Translations under genes and position numbers: made by a program
Shown here: piece by piece, positions 1-39,545 of the stretch
Numbering within the stretch: the first letter of the stretch is position 1
Layout of the letters: every line of letters begins with the position of its first letter
DNA from: Sipunculus nudus
Lineage: Eukaryota > Annelida > Sipuncula > Golfingiida > Sipunculidae
Length of the DNA: 64,000 nucleotides
Reading direction: 5' to 3'
NCBI GenBank assembly: GCA_026874595.1
Contig: CM049311.1
Span: forward strand, 41,111,676 to 41,175,675
The notes under the pieces: generated by a model
Database searches by the model: none
Told to the model about the DNA's origin: nothing
What the model saw: only the letters and a program-made list of their open reading frames with translations

Positions 1-1289
1 AGCACATTTATTATGAAAAATAAAGGCTATTTTATGGAGTTTCCAAAAACAGTAGAAGTAGGATGCATTTCCTTGTTTCTTACCCGAATGTGCTCCAGTG
101 TTTTGGTTTATAATTTTTAGATTTGCGTAATTAGGATAAGCAGTTCCGCTCTGTAGGTAAGTGTAACAGTAATCCAGTCCTCTTGTAATGCGATGTTTAT
201 TTTTTTTCGGCCCAGTCGACCAAAAAATCATTTTTGCTGGAGTTATATCCTTGAATAATTTGTGTATGCTGACGAAACGAGGACGTCACTTTGTGCTTAT
301 TGAATCATTTAAGTACTTACATCCTGGTTCAGTCCGATTGGATGGAGGACCAAAGAGAACTCGTATTTATATGTTAATGGTATAGTTAAGAAACAAGTTT
401 AAAAACCAGTTACAACTAATTCTCTTGTATTTTTTTATGTTGATCCTCTCCCGGTAAATTTTCAGAATGGGAACGACGTTTACAAGAGAGGGAGGAATGT
501 TGTAGGATTTGGCATGATTCCAACAGACTCCAGGGGCCGACCTCTGCCTCTTTGGGACCTCGGATCTGACGCCACTAGGACATGCGCAGAAGACCCTGGT
601 TTTGGACAGCTAGAAGAAGATTCTCGACGGTGAATATAATTAGAGTTAGCTACTTCAGTCTGGTGTATTTGCTGTCATAGAACACATTCTGATGAGCGAA
701 CGGAGAGCTCAAACAATGTCAAAACGTCTACAACATTTTCAAAAGTGGGGTAGAGAGTTAGAGACGGACCCAAACCGAGCCGTAGACTACGATTGGGTCT
801 CAGGTCCGATCGGGCGTCTTCACTAAGGTCAAAGCTGTTGATAATTAGAGTCCAGTTTCCGGCTTCTAAATAATGTTGGGGAGTAGAGAGAAGGACCGAG
901 TAGACTTGTATTGAAGTTAAAGATTTCCTGTTCTGCTGACATGCCATCGCCACTTCTATCTTGTTTTCAGTATTTTCTTCGGCGCTGCTTTAATTTTGAA
1001 CGGCTGAAGTTGCTTGTTATATTTCTTCGAGTGCTTCTTTTCCTGGTTTCTCTATTGGGCTGTTTTTGTTCGGCAGTAGTTTTCTGCTTAGAGTTTGATT
1101 TGAGGGTAGTTGACCTTGAACTGTGCTGTTCATGGTCTTGATCGAGTACTGGACTGTGGCGTAGCTGGTCGCTTGTATGCTATACAACTGGCTGCTGCCA
1201 GTGTAACTTGTGTTTCTCTCATACTTTGTAGGCCTAATGTTTGTCTCATTGTTCCTTCGTCTTTTTCAACACTTGTTAATTTCTGACTT
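1..1289. other. no recognisable gene; unclassified DNA
   Basis: No exon or transposon end could be supported. On the minus strand about 967-1172 is open and strongly Lys/Arg/Ser-rich, possibly a transposon remnant, but it has no start codon and no recognised domain. Confidence 0.4.
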
Positions 1290-1612
1290 TCCAGATCAAG
1301 ACTAAATTTCCAGTTATCATCAAGGATTTCAGTTTATCTGTAACCATTGATGAACTGACCGAAGAACTGCACATATTGAGCAAGACATCAGTCAAACTTG
1401 ATATGCAACAGTCAAGAACAATTACAGAAAGTGCGACGAGGGCCTGAAGACTAGGTTCAAGCTACACAGAGTCAAACAATGTTACAACACGCAAGTCCCA
1501 TTCTGTGGCAAGTGCCTGGAGTGGGGACACCGAAAGCCGTCTGTGTTCAGGGAAAACCTGTAAGTGTGGCAGCTGCCATGAAGACCATGCCTCCGCCTTC
1601 AGTGTAAGGTGT
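1290..1612 (+). pseudogene. LINE ORF1-like zinc-knuckle remnant
   Basis: Plus-strand frames contain a decayed CCHC-like series: 'CYNTQVPFCGKCLEWGHRKP' and, after a stop and frame change, 'CKCGSCHEDHASAFSVRC'. The order C-x-K-C-x3-GH followed by C-x-C-x2-C-H-x-D-H resembles the tandem zinc knuckles of LINE (Jockey/I-type) ORF1 proteins. Several stops and frame changes make it non-functional. Assignment is by motif shape only. Confidence 0.45.
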
Positions 1613-1699
1613 TCCTACTTACCATTACGATTTTAATACTTCGTTCTTACTTTCTCGTGTTTTTTAAAATAGTATTAGTTATCGAAATGTTAGTATTAA

Positions 1700-3460
1700 C
1701 TTCAACCATAGAAGAACACAGCTTGTCACAAAAAATATTTCCTTGTCACAGCGAGTACTAAGTTAGTACAAAGTACTAACTCTAACCAGCGAAAGTTTGC
1801 AACTGTTAACAGTTTCACACAAATAATCACATTTCATCAATTATTTTAAAAAAATTAAGAAGTACGAACCATACCTGGGCTATTGAATGATTCAAATATT
1901 CACGTGTTATCAATAGTAAAGTGCTGGTGACTTAGATACGGGTTCTTACCCGTGCAACTCTCCATTGTTTGTCATACAAAGTTTGTCGTTGTGTTAGAGA
2001 TAATGTACTTACCGGAACCCTGGAAAATATGCAAATCTTCCAAGTTTGTCAGCCAAAATGAGTGCTTGTCACTGGCATATGAAACCTAACCCAATCGCTT
2101 GAAGGTGACAAATCATCATAATTTGTCCCCAGAAAATTGTTCCCACTGGTATACATATAAACTTTATTTATTTAAATGGATTGTACAGCTAGTTATAATA
2201 ACTAATACGAGGCACTCTCCATGGCACGGATGTTAACGCTCGGTAGTCGGTAAGGGTGGAGGAAACCGGAGGACCCGGAGAAAACCAACGACCTTGGACG
2301 GGCCACTACAACCCACTCTCATAGCCACGCCGGGAATCGAACCCGGGTCGCCAGCGGAGAAGACCGAGTGTTTTACCACTCAGCTGTCCAGGTCCCACTG
2401 GTATACAGGTATTAACTGACAAGGTTGAAAGCTCGCAAGTGAACACAGTTTGTTTAAATAATAGTGCTTGTCACTGATATCCGTATATTACCTGAACCAT
2501 TTAAATATAGCAAGTCATCAGAACTTGTAACCGAGAAAAAAGGTATGAATGTTGATACCAACTCAAACCCTTAAACGTCACAGCTCTTCATATTTCATAA
2601 AGAAATATGTTTGTCATAATATAGATGTTAGCGCCAACGCTTACCCTTAAATTATGGCAGATCATCACAGCTTGTGAGAGATAAGCATGTGCCTGTCGCT
2701 GGGTGAGGGTTACTGAATTACCGCAACCGATCACAGTTTGTCACCAAAGCGAAGTGTTTGCTATGTCATGGTCACTGAGATTAAGGTACGAATCGTAACC
2801 TTTGAATTATTGCAATTTCACAGTTTCTCAGCAAAATCAGCGTTTGTCACTGAGAAATGAGTACTAAATCTCACCTCTAAAAAATCGCGATTTATTAAAG
2901 TTTGTCACACGAATACTAGTCACTGATATGAGTTTACTAACAATAACCCTTCAATTAAATGCAATTCATCACAGTTTGTTAGCAAAAAAGAAGTGCTTGT
3001 CACTAAGACATATTTACACAAACCCCAGCCCTTGACAAATAGCATGATCACATTGCTCACAGTTTGTACCACAAATCAGTGTTTTTCATAGAAATTACTA
3101 ATCCTAACTTCGAATTATTGCAATTGATCACAGTTAAAAAAATCACGGTTTGTCACCATGCAATGGAAATTGCTTGTTCTGAGATATACTTGTAGTAATG
3201 CAAACCCTGGAATGAATGCAATTCCTCTCATTTCTTCACAAAAGAAGAGTCACTGATATACAAGTGCTAACCGTAACCCTTAAAGATGCCAATTCATCAC
3301 AGTTTGTCCATAAAATCATTGCTAGTTCCTGAGATGCGGATATTACCTTATTGACGAATTGCTATTTATCACAGATTCTCACACAAATGATAAAGTGTTT
3401 ACCTCAAGGATGTATTTTGATATCAAGCCCTTAAGTCATGTATTGCTAGTTTCAAAAAAG
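1700..3460. repeat. diverged tandem satellite, about 80-bp unit
   Basis: Phrases such as 'atcacagtttgtcac', 'gtgcttgtcactga' and 'ctaaccctt' recur about every 75-90 bases, with many substitutions and small indels. The array is old and is interrupted by a SINE at 2156-2392. Confidence 0.75.
2156..2392 (-). mobile_element. tRNA-derived SINE with 15-bp target duplication
   Basis: Read on the minus strand it begins with a tRNA-like head: box A-like 'agctgagtggtaaaacac' and a perfect box B 'gggttcgattccc'. A body containing 'ttttctccgggtcctccgg' follows, ending in an A/T-rich 'aaataaataaagttt' tail. It is flanked by identical 15-bp direct repeats 'tcccactggtataca' at 2141-2155 and 2393-2407, a target-site duplication left by LINE-driven insertion into the satellite. 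Confidence 0.88.
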
Positions 3461-4139
3461 CAACTTATAGAAAGTTAGATTGAAAAATAAGTGTTTTCAA
3501 GAGTTTGAATGTATTTTACGGCCATATCTAATCCCTCTTTCTCTCTTCCATCATTAATTTCGATTTTTTTAAAATAATTTATCTCATGTTTATGAAATGA
3601 GCAGGGTAATTTGACGTTTTCAAAGAGGAAACCTTTCTATAAATAGTCACCCTTTATATTTTAAAATATCGGCTGGGGCCTATCAATACAGGATTTACCT
3701 AAAGGATTAGAGAGTGACAAACAAAATGTGTAATGGGGCGCTTTTTAAACATCCACGTTTTCACCAAGCCCGGCCAAAAATGTCACTTTTGATTGTCAGT
3801 TATATCTAGTGATCATCTCGTAGGATAATAATATTATAAGATAAAATATGGAAATTTGAAAATGACAAGTGGTCGAGTGCAGCATGGACAAGCAAATTGG
3901 AAAGCCATGTCAAAAACAGGTCTGGAGCCAGAGGTCCACTTCTAGGTTAAAAAAACATCATTTCAGTAGAGTTACCGTACAGTTAGTAACTCCCAGCGGT
4001 TAATACAAGTTTTAGCTAAGATGGTAACATACAACACTTTTGATCGCGTGTAAAACCCCTGGAACACTTTTTCAGAATCAGCAGGGATCAAGCAGATCCA
4101 GCCAGAATGAAGATTTTCTCAAATTTTCGCCACATGCGG
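3461..4139. other. no recognisable feature
   Basis: AT-rich DNA with no open frame, repeat or transposon end that I can support. Confidence 0.4.
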
Positions 4140-5610
4140 GATGGAATTTCAGATTGACCTAGATTCTTACAGCTTTGTAAGAATGCTGTTGGAATACTTA
4201 GAATGCGCATCGAATCCGAATGATTCTTGCATACTCCGGGTTTATAAGCTGTGGAATGCAACTTGAATGTAGTTGGAACACAGTAGGAATATTGAGAATG
4301 AGGTAAGAATGCAGTCAGAATATTTAGAATGCACTTTGAATGCCTCAGGAGTGCGGTTCGATTGCTGGCCGAATACTTGCCCGAACGTTCAAGAATTAGA
4401 ACAGAACTCGGCTCGAATACTCAAAAATATCTTCGAAAGTACTTAGAATGTATCACAAATGTACCGAGTGTATCAAGAATGCCGCCGGAATGGTCCCCGA
4501 TAGGTTATTAAATGCTGCGTAATCAGTCTCACTCTCAGAGGACTGTGCTGCTTGCTGATGGACCTCGGCCACTACTCCCACCTGGGAAAGGAGGAGGGGA
4601 CTGTGGACTCAGCTCGAGACTTTGAATGGTGCTCGGACATCTTCAACTACAGGTTCTGGCCCTTCAGGGGCTTCTTTGGCTACAACAACCTCTGCCCGTC
4701 CATGCCCGCGGCCAGTAATGGGGTTCTTGACCTTGGCCCCCTTCTTCCTTGGCGGCATGACATGATGCTAACCAGGCGATTTCTCAAAGCTGACTGGCGT
4801 TCCAGCTGCAGCTGACTGCGTTTTTATGCGATTCGGCGAATTCTTTAACTTTCGAAGCAGATTCCGGCAGCAATCGAGATGCATCTGAGTTGCATTCCGG
4901 CTCATTTGTGACCCATTCGGGACATTCTGGCAGGATCTTGAGTGCCCTGTCGCTTGGTTCTCCTTTGAATGCTATCAGAATGTTTCGAATGCTATTTGAA
5001 TGCAGTAAGAATTATTAGAATTCAGTCATTTACGCTCCCGAGGCAGCGAAAATCTTGTGCTTCTAAAGAAGCTACTAATTTTCCGTCTGCCTACTTTGAC
5101 CGTTTGTAATGCACCTAAACACCAGATGGTGGGTCTGTCTGCAGAAAAAAATGATGTGACCAGCAGCCAACCAAATGCCAGTCAACAAACATTTGACAGA
5201 AATTAGGCTCCGCCAAGAAAACACGTGTTGGGCCATTCTCTCTGAGCCTGTAGCCTGTTCAAACGGTTCCGGGGCGATGGCTCCATGTATTTCTCGCTTG
5301 GCTGGTAAAAAGTTTTGTCTTCCAGCACAGGGTCTCATCTGATTGGACCAAAATACAGTGCTCCCCTCTGGTGTAGCGATTCAGGATCAATGGTCAAAAC
5401 AAACAACGCTTACGATACAGGTAGTAGGCCTATATTGGTAAAGCGCTGTGTAAAGAGCGTAGCAGCCATTGTGCAGTAAGAATACACTTCGAATGCCGTT
5501 CGATATTTTTCCACTTGGAGTGCACCTCAAACATGAATGGGCCGAAATATTTTGAGTGCAGTCAGAATTTGAAAAACGCACTTCGTATATCCAGGAATAT
5601 ACAAAGAATT
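4140..5610. repeat. unclassified repeat with recurring GAATGC words
   Basis: The words 'gaatgc' and 'agaat' recur roughly every 10-20 bases at 4180-4520, 4960-5030 and 5480-5600, around a more GC-rich core. On the minus strand 4609-4758 encodes 49 residues starting 'MPPRKKGAKVKNPITGRGHG', a basic stretch that may be a transposon protein remnant. Probably an old DNA transposon with repetitive subterminal regions; class unknown. Confidence 0.4.
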
Positions 5611-5717
5611 TTTATTCCGATTCATTCCCCCTCTAGTGTGACGGGGATTTGACGTGTAACGTTGGTGTTTGTTGAATCTTCATGCACACTCGGATCGTTC
5701 AAGGAACTCCCCACGAT

Positions 5718-5718
<1 letters not shown>

Positions 5719-5780
<62 letters not shown>
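5719..5780. repeat. (TA)n microsatellite
   Basis: About 30 uninterrupted TA dinucleotides. Open frames across it (poly Ile-Tyr) are artefacts. Confidence 0.97.
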
Positions 5781-5782
<2 letters not shown>

Positions 5783-5784
5783 AT

Positions 5785-5965
5785 GCCGAGGTCCCGATCT
5801 GGAGCAATCGGCGATTGGTCCAGAACAAATCCCAATCGGGATTCAGTCTGTCCTAAACCCCGATCGGGATTAGGAATGGACCAGGGCTGGACCAAATCCC
5901 AATCGGTGTTTAGGCCGGACTGAATCTGGCCAGTCCAAAGCCCCATCAGGATCTGGTCCATATCT
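5785..5965. repeat. GGTCC/CCGATCGGGAT-rich imperfect repeat
   Basis: Short words such as 'cccaatcggg', 'ccgatcgggatt', 'ggaccag' and 'ggtcc' recur in both orientations over 180 bases directly after the TA tract. A related GGTCC-rich block lies at 63258-63372. Confidence 0.55.
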
Positions 5966-6524
5966 ATAAATATCTAAATGACGCCTTCAGCATATATTTC
6001 TGATTAAATGAAGGGAAATAATCTTAGCTCAGCCTACTCTAAAACAACACATTCACTGATTTCGTCAAACCAAAATTTTATTAATGCTTTGCCAAACTTC
6101 ATATACATAGAGTTAGTTGAACAAGTGAATATTAGTAGGACTGATACCTGATGTTGATTAATTAATGGAATAAAAGTATACTACTGACTTCTGTGGTACA
6201 TCCTTACCTTCTAAGTTCTAAATATGTAAAACTTTATGAAAAACACTTTTTTCTGGTTTGTATAACCTTCACGCAATATTCACACAAGGATACCGACGTA
6301 TTTTCTGACTTGACAATCCAACCGGTATATGGTCCATTGATGTCAGTCGTCGGGCTCGTGCACACAGAACCTTGATCAATTAGGCGTGAAATCCAGCGAT
6401 GCGTATTGTTCTAACTGTACACAAGGGCCAATCATTGAGTCAATTTGGCTCACTAATTAAGTCAGTTAAGTTGGATCCGTATGTGGCAGACATGAACCAC
6501 TCGGTGTTTGGAACACGCGGAGAT

Positions 6525-6875
6525 GGAGAACGGTGTCGGGGACCTTTTCCAGGCACTCAACAGCGCTGACCACGTGACCGCGGAGGAATACCTCGCACTG
6601 GACAACATGGAGCCCACGGAAGAATGCTGACGGCCGCTGATATTGTGTCAATTGTCAAAAAAGACGGAGGCGACAGTGACAGCAAGTCTGAGGGAGAAGA
6701 TGGTCCTTCTAAACCGGTAACTCTCAGAGACACGATTGGGGGAATGGAACAGGGCTACGGTTTATGGAGGAGCAGGGCTTCGCTGCAGGGGACGTTGATG
6801 TCGACCGTGGACTGCTTAGAAAAGTCCGTGAAATCAAAATAAAAGAACAAGATACCAGACAGATATGCTTGCATT
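6525..6875 (+). pseudogene. pogo/Tigger-like transposase C-terminal remnant
   Basis: In broken plus-strand frames there is 'VTAEEYLALDN', an acidic stretch 'GDSDSKSEGEDGPSKPVTLR', then in another frame 'FMEEQGFAAGDVDVDRGLLR' with 'KVREIK'. This order (acidic linker, F-x-E-Q-x, D-V-D, Leu-Arg-Lys-x-E-like end) is typical of the C terminus of Tigger/CENP-B-like DDE transposases. No DDE core was seen, and a frame change at about 6755-6765 shows decay. Confidence 0.6.
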
Positions 6876-7502
6876 CTATAGACGTACATGAACTCAGTAG
6901 ATCAACCGCTGGTTTATTTATTATAAAAATTCAGTTAATGTTTATTCAGAAATATAAGCATGTCTTATAATGGTAGAATCAGCAAAGGTCGTCAATCTTG
7001 ACGAGCGTTGTATATATAGACAAGAATGTAAGAGAACGCGGTTAATATTTCAGTGTACTATCGGCAAACTTAAAAAAAAACATAATAGTGACGGCAACAT
7101 TACAAATCAAAGGACGCAGTGTTTTTACAAGTTCTGTAAAAAACATAGACCTGCTTCAGTTGAAAGCTCATGCATGAAATATGATTTCTATAGTGTATGT
7201 TTATAAAACAATATTTCATCTTGCTGTCCCTGTGACACTACAATGTCAGCTGCTCGGCATAGGTAGGTGTTGTTTATTTGTTGATCGGTCATGGTGAACC
7301 ATGTTCCTCTTGACAGACATCCATTGACTAGATAATAAATCAATTTTAATCAGATAAGCCGCATCTCATGTCCAAATACCAATACATCACTATGATGATA
7401 ACGTGAAAAAAAATCTATACCCTTTCTATCGCTTACTTATATGTAGAGAACATACGAACACAACCATCGGGTCATCACCTGATTAACAGAACAGACGTAA
7501 AA
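6876..7502. promoter_or_regulatory. presumed promoter and 5' UTR region of gene A
   Basis: About 630 bases between the transposase remnant and the start codon of gene A. No convincing TATA box or initiator was recognised, so the placement rests only on position. The start codon context is gtaaaaATGG. Confidence 0.35.
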
Positions 7503-35131
<27,629 letters not shown>

Positions 35132-36690
35132 CGTATTACATGTCGTGTGTGTTATACCCTGCATAAATGATGGTGTTTTAACCGAGATTACACCGAGATG
35201 TAACATTCTACAAGTAATAATCCACTGTCTTTCAATATACTGAATGTCAAAGACGAATGGGCTGACAAAGTTTAATTCACCATTACCAACAATATAATAT
35301 ATTAGATATCTACCATGTAATCATAACATGGACTTCTGGTTTATGCTTTAAAGCCAGACCTAGCCTATTAGACGAAGAGAGGCCCTTCTGGCTATGAGAA
35401 AAAAATTAAATACCATTATCCTCTGGGCATTGGAAGTAGTACATTTCTGTGATTATACCTTTGATAAAAGTCAATTTATTGCACCTTTTTAGTTTGACAA
35501 ATGTGTTAAATGTAAATGTAGTAATGTTGAAACAGAACATTCATATATATGTATATACCTCGACCTTTTTGTCAGTCAATTATTTTCATTTATATCTTGA
35601 AGTGTATCAGATATCAAATCTTGTAACATTATTAACACCATAGATCATGTTTTATTTCTGCAAGCACAATTATAATCTTTAAGCAAAGGAATCAACTCAG
35701 TATTGTCTCCATGTTTAAAAAAGTTGCCCTAATATGCTCCTTGAATATTACTTCATGCACATCTTTGTGGCTAAAATACTCTTGTATTTACCGTTTTTCT
35801 TCTACTGCTTCTTTTACTTATTATGCTGTCAGTTTCTTCTTCTTTTACTTATTATTCTGTCAGTTTTATTGTCCGATTACATTGAATCCTTCCCAAGATG
35901 TACCTCACTAGGGGCTAACCTCTTTGACCAAGGCTCAGTGACTTTAAACTATTTTGAGGGGTTACAGGTCTCCAAAAGTGTTATTTTTTCAGGATTTCAA
36001 TGTCTATTAACTCTTATTTTTATTAGAGATATACAGAAAAATGGATAAAAGTAGGCTTATAAAAGCAATTTCCCAACAGTTCTATGACATAAACTTTCAA
36101 TTAAGAGAAAAGTATGAGATAGGTGACTCAGCACTTTTGAGTTGATTCTCGCCAAGGATGTAGCATACTACCGTTAAATTACTTTGACCCAGTTTCAGTG
36201 AACTTGTGACCTATATTACAATGCTACAAGGCTAAAAATGTGCGATATTGATGGATTTTTAATTGGTCAAAGTTACAGACCAACTTCATTAAAAAGGTTG
36301 CCCATGCATTTTCTGCCAATTTTTTCATCCCAAACCAACACACGGCTTCAGTTAAAATAGACACAGTGTTGCCTTGCAACCAAATTTGCCCTGGGCCTTC
36401 AAGCTATACCAGTTCGGCACACTCAGTGGCTCTGAGAACCTGCTTCAGTTAAACTGGACACTCTGTGTTGCCTAGCATCCTATGGAATCTGGACTTATTA
36501 CAATGATCATCAGCAAATATACATTGACATTGATACTTAGACATTCCACATAATTCAGGGTGAGATTGCATTTTCACAAAAACTGTTATATTTGCTAGGG
36601 CCTTACATGACCTGTCAGTATTCTAGTTTGGCTTGCTGTTTAACTTGATTAAAATTAGACCGATATAAAATTACGACAGTTAGCTGAGAA
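35132..36690. other. 3' flank of gene A, presumed 3' UTR then intergenic
   Basis: AT-rich, no gene. An ATTAAA variant poly(A) signal lies at about 35407; it is weak evidence for the transcript end. A short local duplication ('cttttacttattat.ctgtcag') is at 35810-35865. Confidence 0.4.
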
Positions 36691-37855
36691 TGAAAACCAC
36701 GGTCCAAACAAAGTGTTTGTTTAAAGTAAATTTTTTTGACCAAGAAATCCGAGGTTCTGAAAAGTGTTTGTTTATAGTAATCTTTTTTAGACAAAGAAAA
36801 CCACGGTCAACACAAAGTGTTTGTTTATAGTAATCTTTTTATGACAAAGAATACCACGGTCCACACAAAATGTTTGTTCATAGTAATCTTTCTTTGACCA
36901 AGAAAACCAAGGTCCACAGAAGTGTTTGTTTATAGTAATCTTTCTTTGAACAAGAAAACCAAGGTCCAGAGAAGTGTTTGTTCATAGTAATCTTTCTCTG
37001 ACCAAGAAAACAAAGGTCCAGAGAAGTGTTTATTATAGTAATCTTTCTTTGACAAAGAAAACCAAGGTCAAGACAGTGTTGGTTCATAGTAACCTTTCTT
37101 TCACCAAGAAATCTAAGGTCTAGAAAATTGTTTGTTCATAGTAATCTTTCTTTGACCAACACATCCAAGGTTCTAAAAAGTGTTTGTTTATAGTAATCTG
37201 TTTATGACAAAGAAAACCACGGTCCACACAAAGTGTTTGTTAACAGTAATCTTTCTTTGACCAAGAAAACCAAGGTTAAGACAAAATGTTTGTTTTTCGC
37301 TATCTTTCTTTGACCAAGAAAACCAAGGCCCAGACATGTGTTTGATCATAATAACCTTTCTTTGATCAAGAGAAACAAGTTCCAGAGAAGTGCTTGTTCA
37401 CAATTATCTTTCTTTGACTAAGAAATCCAGTTTCCAGAAAAGTGTTTGTTCATAGTAATCTTTCTTTGACAAAGACAACCACGGTCCACACAAAGTGTTT
37501 GTTTAAAGTGATTTATATTTGACCAGGAAAACCAAGGTTAAGACAAAGTGTTTGTTTTTTCGTTATCTTTCTTTGACCAAGAAAACCAAGTTCCAGAGAA
37601 GTGTTTGTTCATAGTAATCTTTCTTTGGCCAATAGATTCAGTTTCAAGAAAAGTGTATGTTCATAGTTATTTTTCTTTGACTAAGAAAACAACGGTCATA
37701 GCAAAGTAAAAAGCATAGTGTAGGCCTAATCTTTCTTTGACCAAAAACTAAGGTCCAGAGAAGTGTTTGTTCATAGTAATCTTTCTTTGACCAAGAAAAC
37801 CAAGGTCCAGAGAAGTGTTTGTTTATAGTAATCTTTCTTTGACAAAGATTTGCCT
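36690..37855. repeat. minisatellite, about 52-bp unit, left of retroelement fragment
   Basis: Unit like 'gtaatctttctttgaccaag' then 'aaaaccaaggtccagagaag' and 'tgtttgttcata', about 22 copies. It passes without a gap into the retroelement fragment at about 37850. Confidence 0.92.
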
Positions 37856-39460
37856 TCAGCTCATGTACCATGCGCTCAAACGAGATCATGTGGGCTTAGA
37901 TCGAGAAAGAAGCCCTCGCTATCTGTGCTGCCTGTTCAAAATGGGACTTATGGCTCTACGGCAAAAAAGTAACTGTAGTTACAGATCACCAGCCTCTTGA
38001 GACGATCTTCAAAAAGCGTCTTCAAAATTTCTAAAGCTCCAAGGAGGCTCCAGAAGCTTATGCTCCAGTTGCAACGGTATTCTTTGCGTGTTGTATACAA
38101 AAAAGGCAGCACACTAGTCCTGGCAGATACTTTGTCTAGGGCTCCATTACCTGAATTGAATGACTGCAAAGAAACAAATTTCCAGCTCTTCAGAGTAGAA
38201 GTGGAAGACTTGGGTGCCCAACCTAATGTTCAGCTCACCTCTAAAACTACCCAAGCCTTGCAACAAGCATCATACAGACCCAGCCATGTCACAGCTGGCC
38301 AGTGTGATTTGTACAGGTTGGCCTAAGGACAAATCCAGACTAGCTCCAGGCTTGACCCCTTACTGGTGCTACAGAAATGAAATGTCAGTAACAAATGGTG
38401 CTGTATATCGTGGTCTACAAGCCGTTGTTCCTCAGTGTATGCAAAAACAAATGTTGCAAAAGGTTCATCAGTCTCACCTTGGTGCGGAAAGCAATATAAG
38501 AATGTGCAAGGACATTATCTTTTGGCCAGGTATGCAAGCTGCAATAAAGGATGTTTGCAACAAGTGTAGTAAATGTGCTCAGTATGCATCACAACATCAA
38601 AATGAACCTATGCGCTCTCAACCTATCCCTGAGTATCCCTGGCAGTTTGTCAGCCAGGATCTTTTTCATACAGACCAAGGGGAATACCTAGTTACAGTGG
38701 ATCATTATTCAGATTTTATTGAAGTCGACAAACTGGACAATACCCTGTCGTCGACGGTTATTGAGCATTCCAAAGGTCATTTTGCACGTCATTGGATTTC
38801 AGAAGTCCTTTTAAGTGACAATGGGCCACAGATCATCAGTACAGAGTTTACTGCGTTTTGTGATTTGTATGGAATTACACATATCACATCTTCTCCATAC
38901 TGGCCGAAGGGAAATGGTAAGGCAGAATCGGCTGTAAAAGTCATTAAAACACTGATGAAAAAATCAAGCGACTTCCACTTTGCACTTCTGGATTATAGGA
39001 ACACGGCTCAGCAAGGCCATACTTTGAGTCCAGCATAACGGTCTATGTCACGACACAAGGGGGTACGAATACCCTGGGATTCAAAGATTTGACCAATCCC
39101 GCTCAGAGCTCTAATGGTGATACCTCTCCATCGTTTCCCATTGATGTTAATGCCCGCTCGGAGGTAGTGTCGCAGCCTGCCGCTCCTACGCCTACTTCAT
39201 GCTCTACTGTTGTATATACCACCAAGTCAGGAAGAGCATGTTCGGAGACCACATGTGTTTGATCCCTCCTAAAGTAATACTGATTATTGTTTTCATTCAT
39301 TTAAATGAGTGTTTTACTGTTAATATGACAAAGACTGAAAGTGTTCTCCGTGGTTTACACATCCTGAACTGCTTGGACTTTGATTTTACTAGTTTCGGGT
39401 AATTTTCGTTCGGTGTAATTACAAGCACGTTTTTCCTTAATAAAGGGGGATGTTGCAGGT
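37850..39460 (+). pseudogene. decayed Ty3/gypsy retrotransposon fragment (RNase H, integrase, 3' PPT)
   Basis: 5'-truncated. The RNase H-like part shows 'EALAICAACSKWDLWLYGKK' and 'VTVVTDHQPLETIFKK', then shifts frame to 'ISKAPRRLQKLMLQLQRYSL' and 'ADTLSRA'. After another shift near 38300 comes integrase (to 39038): a zinc-binding 'HQSHLG..CNKCSKC' region, then core motifs with all three acidic residues visible ('SQDLFHTDQGEY', 'LLSDNGPQ', 'GNGKAESAVK'). A TAA stop breaks 'LSPA'. Past it, 39441-39450 (taaaggggga) looks like a polypurine tract followed by TGTTGCAGG, the start of a 3' LTR at 39451. Confidence 0.88.
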
Positions 39461-39545
39461 TGATGTAAGCGGCCCGGGGAGGGACGATAGAAGCGGTCCT
39501 GGCGGGAAGCGGAAGATGTAATAACGTTGATCTGTAATAAATCTG
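39451..39545 (+). mobile_element. start of 3' LTR of the gypsy fragment
   Basis: TGTTGCAGGTTGATGTAAGC directly follows the polypurine tract. An AATAAA is present near 39536. The LTR is lost into the 25-bp minisatellite after about 95 bases. Confidence 0.55.

Noticed and set aside
967-1172. Lys/Arg-rich minus-strand reading frame of about 68 codons
   Set aside because: No start codon, no recognised domain and no splice-supported partner; too weak to call a gene.
5669-5961. Open frames of poly Ile-Tyr on both strands
   Set aside because: They only translate the TA microsatellite; the same applies to 8255-8799, 12739-12945, 43385-43772 and 46888-47162.
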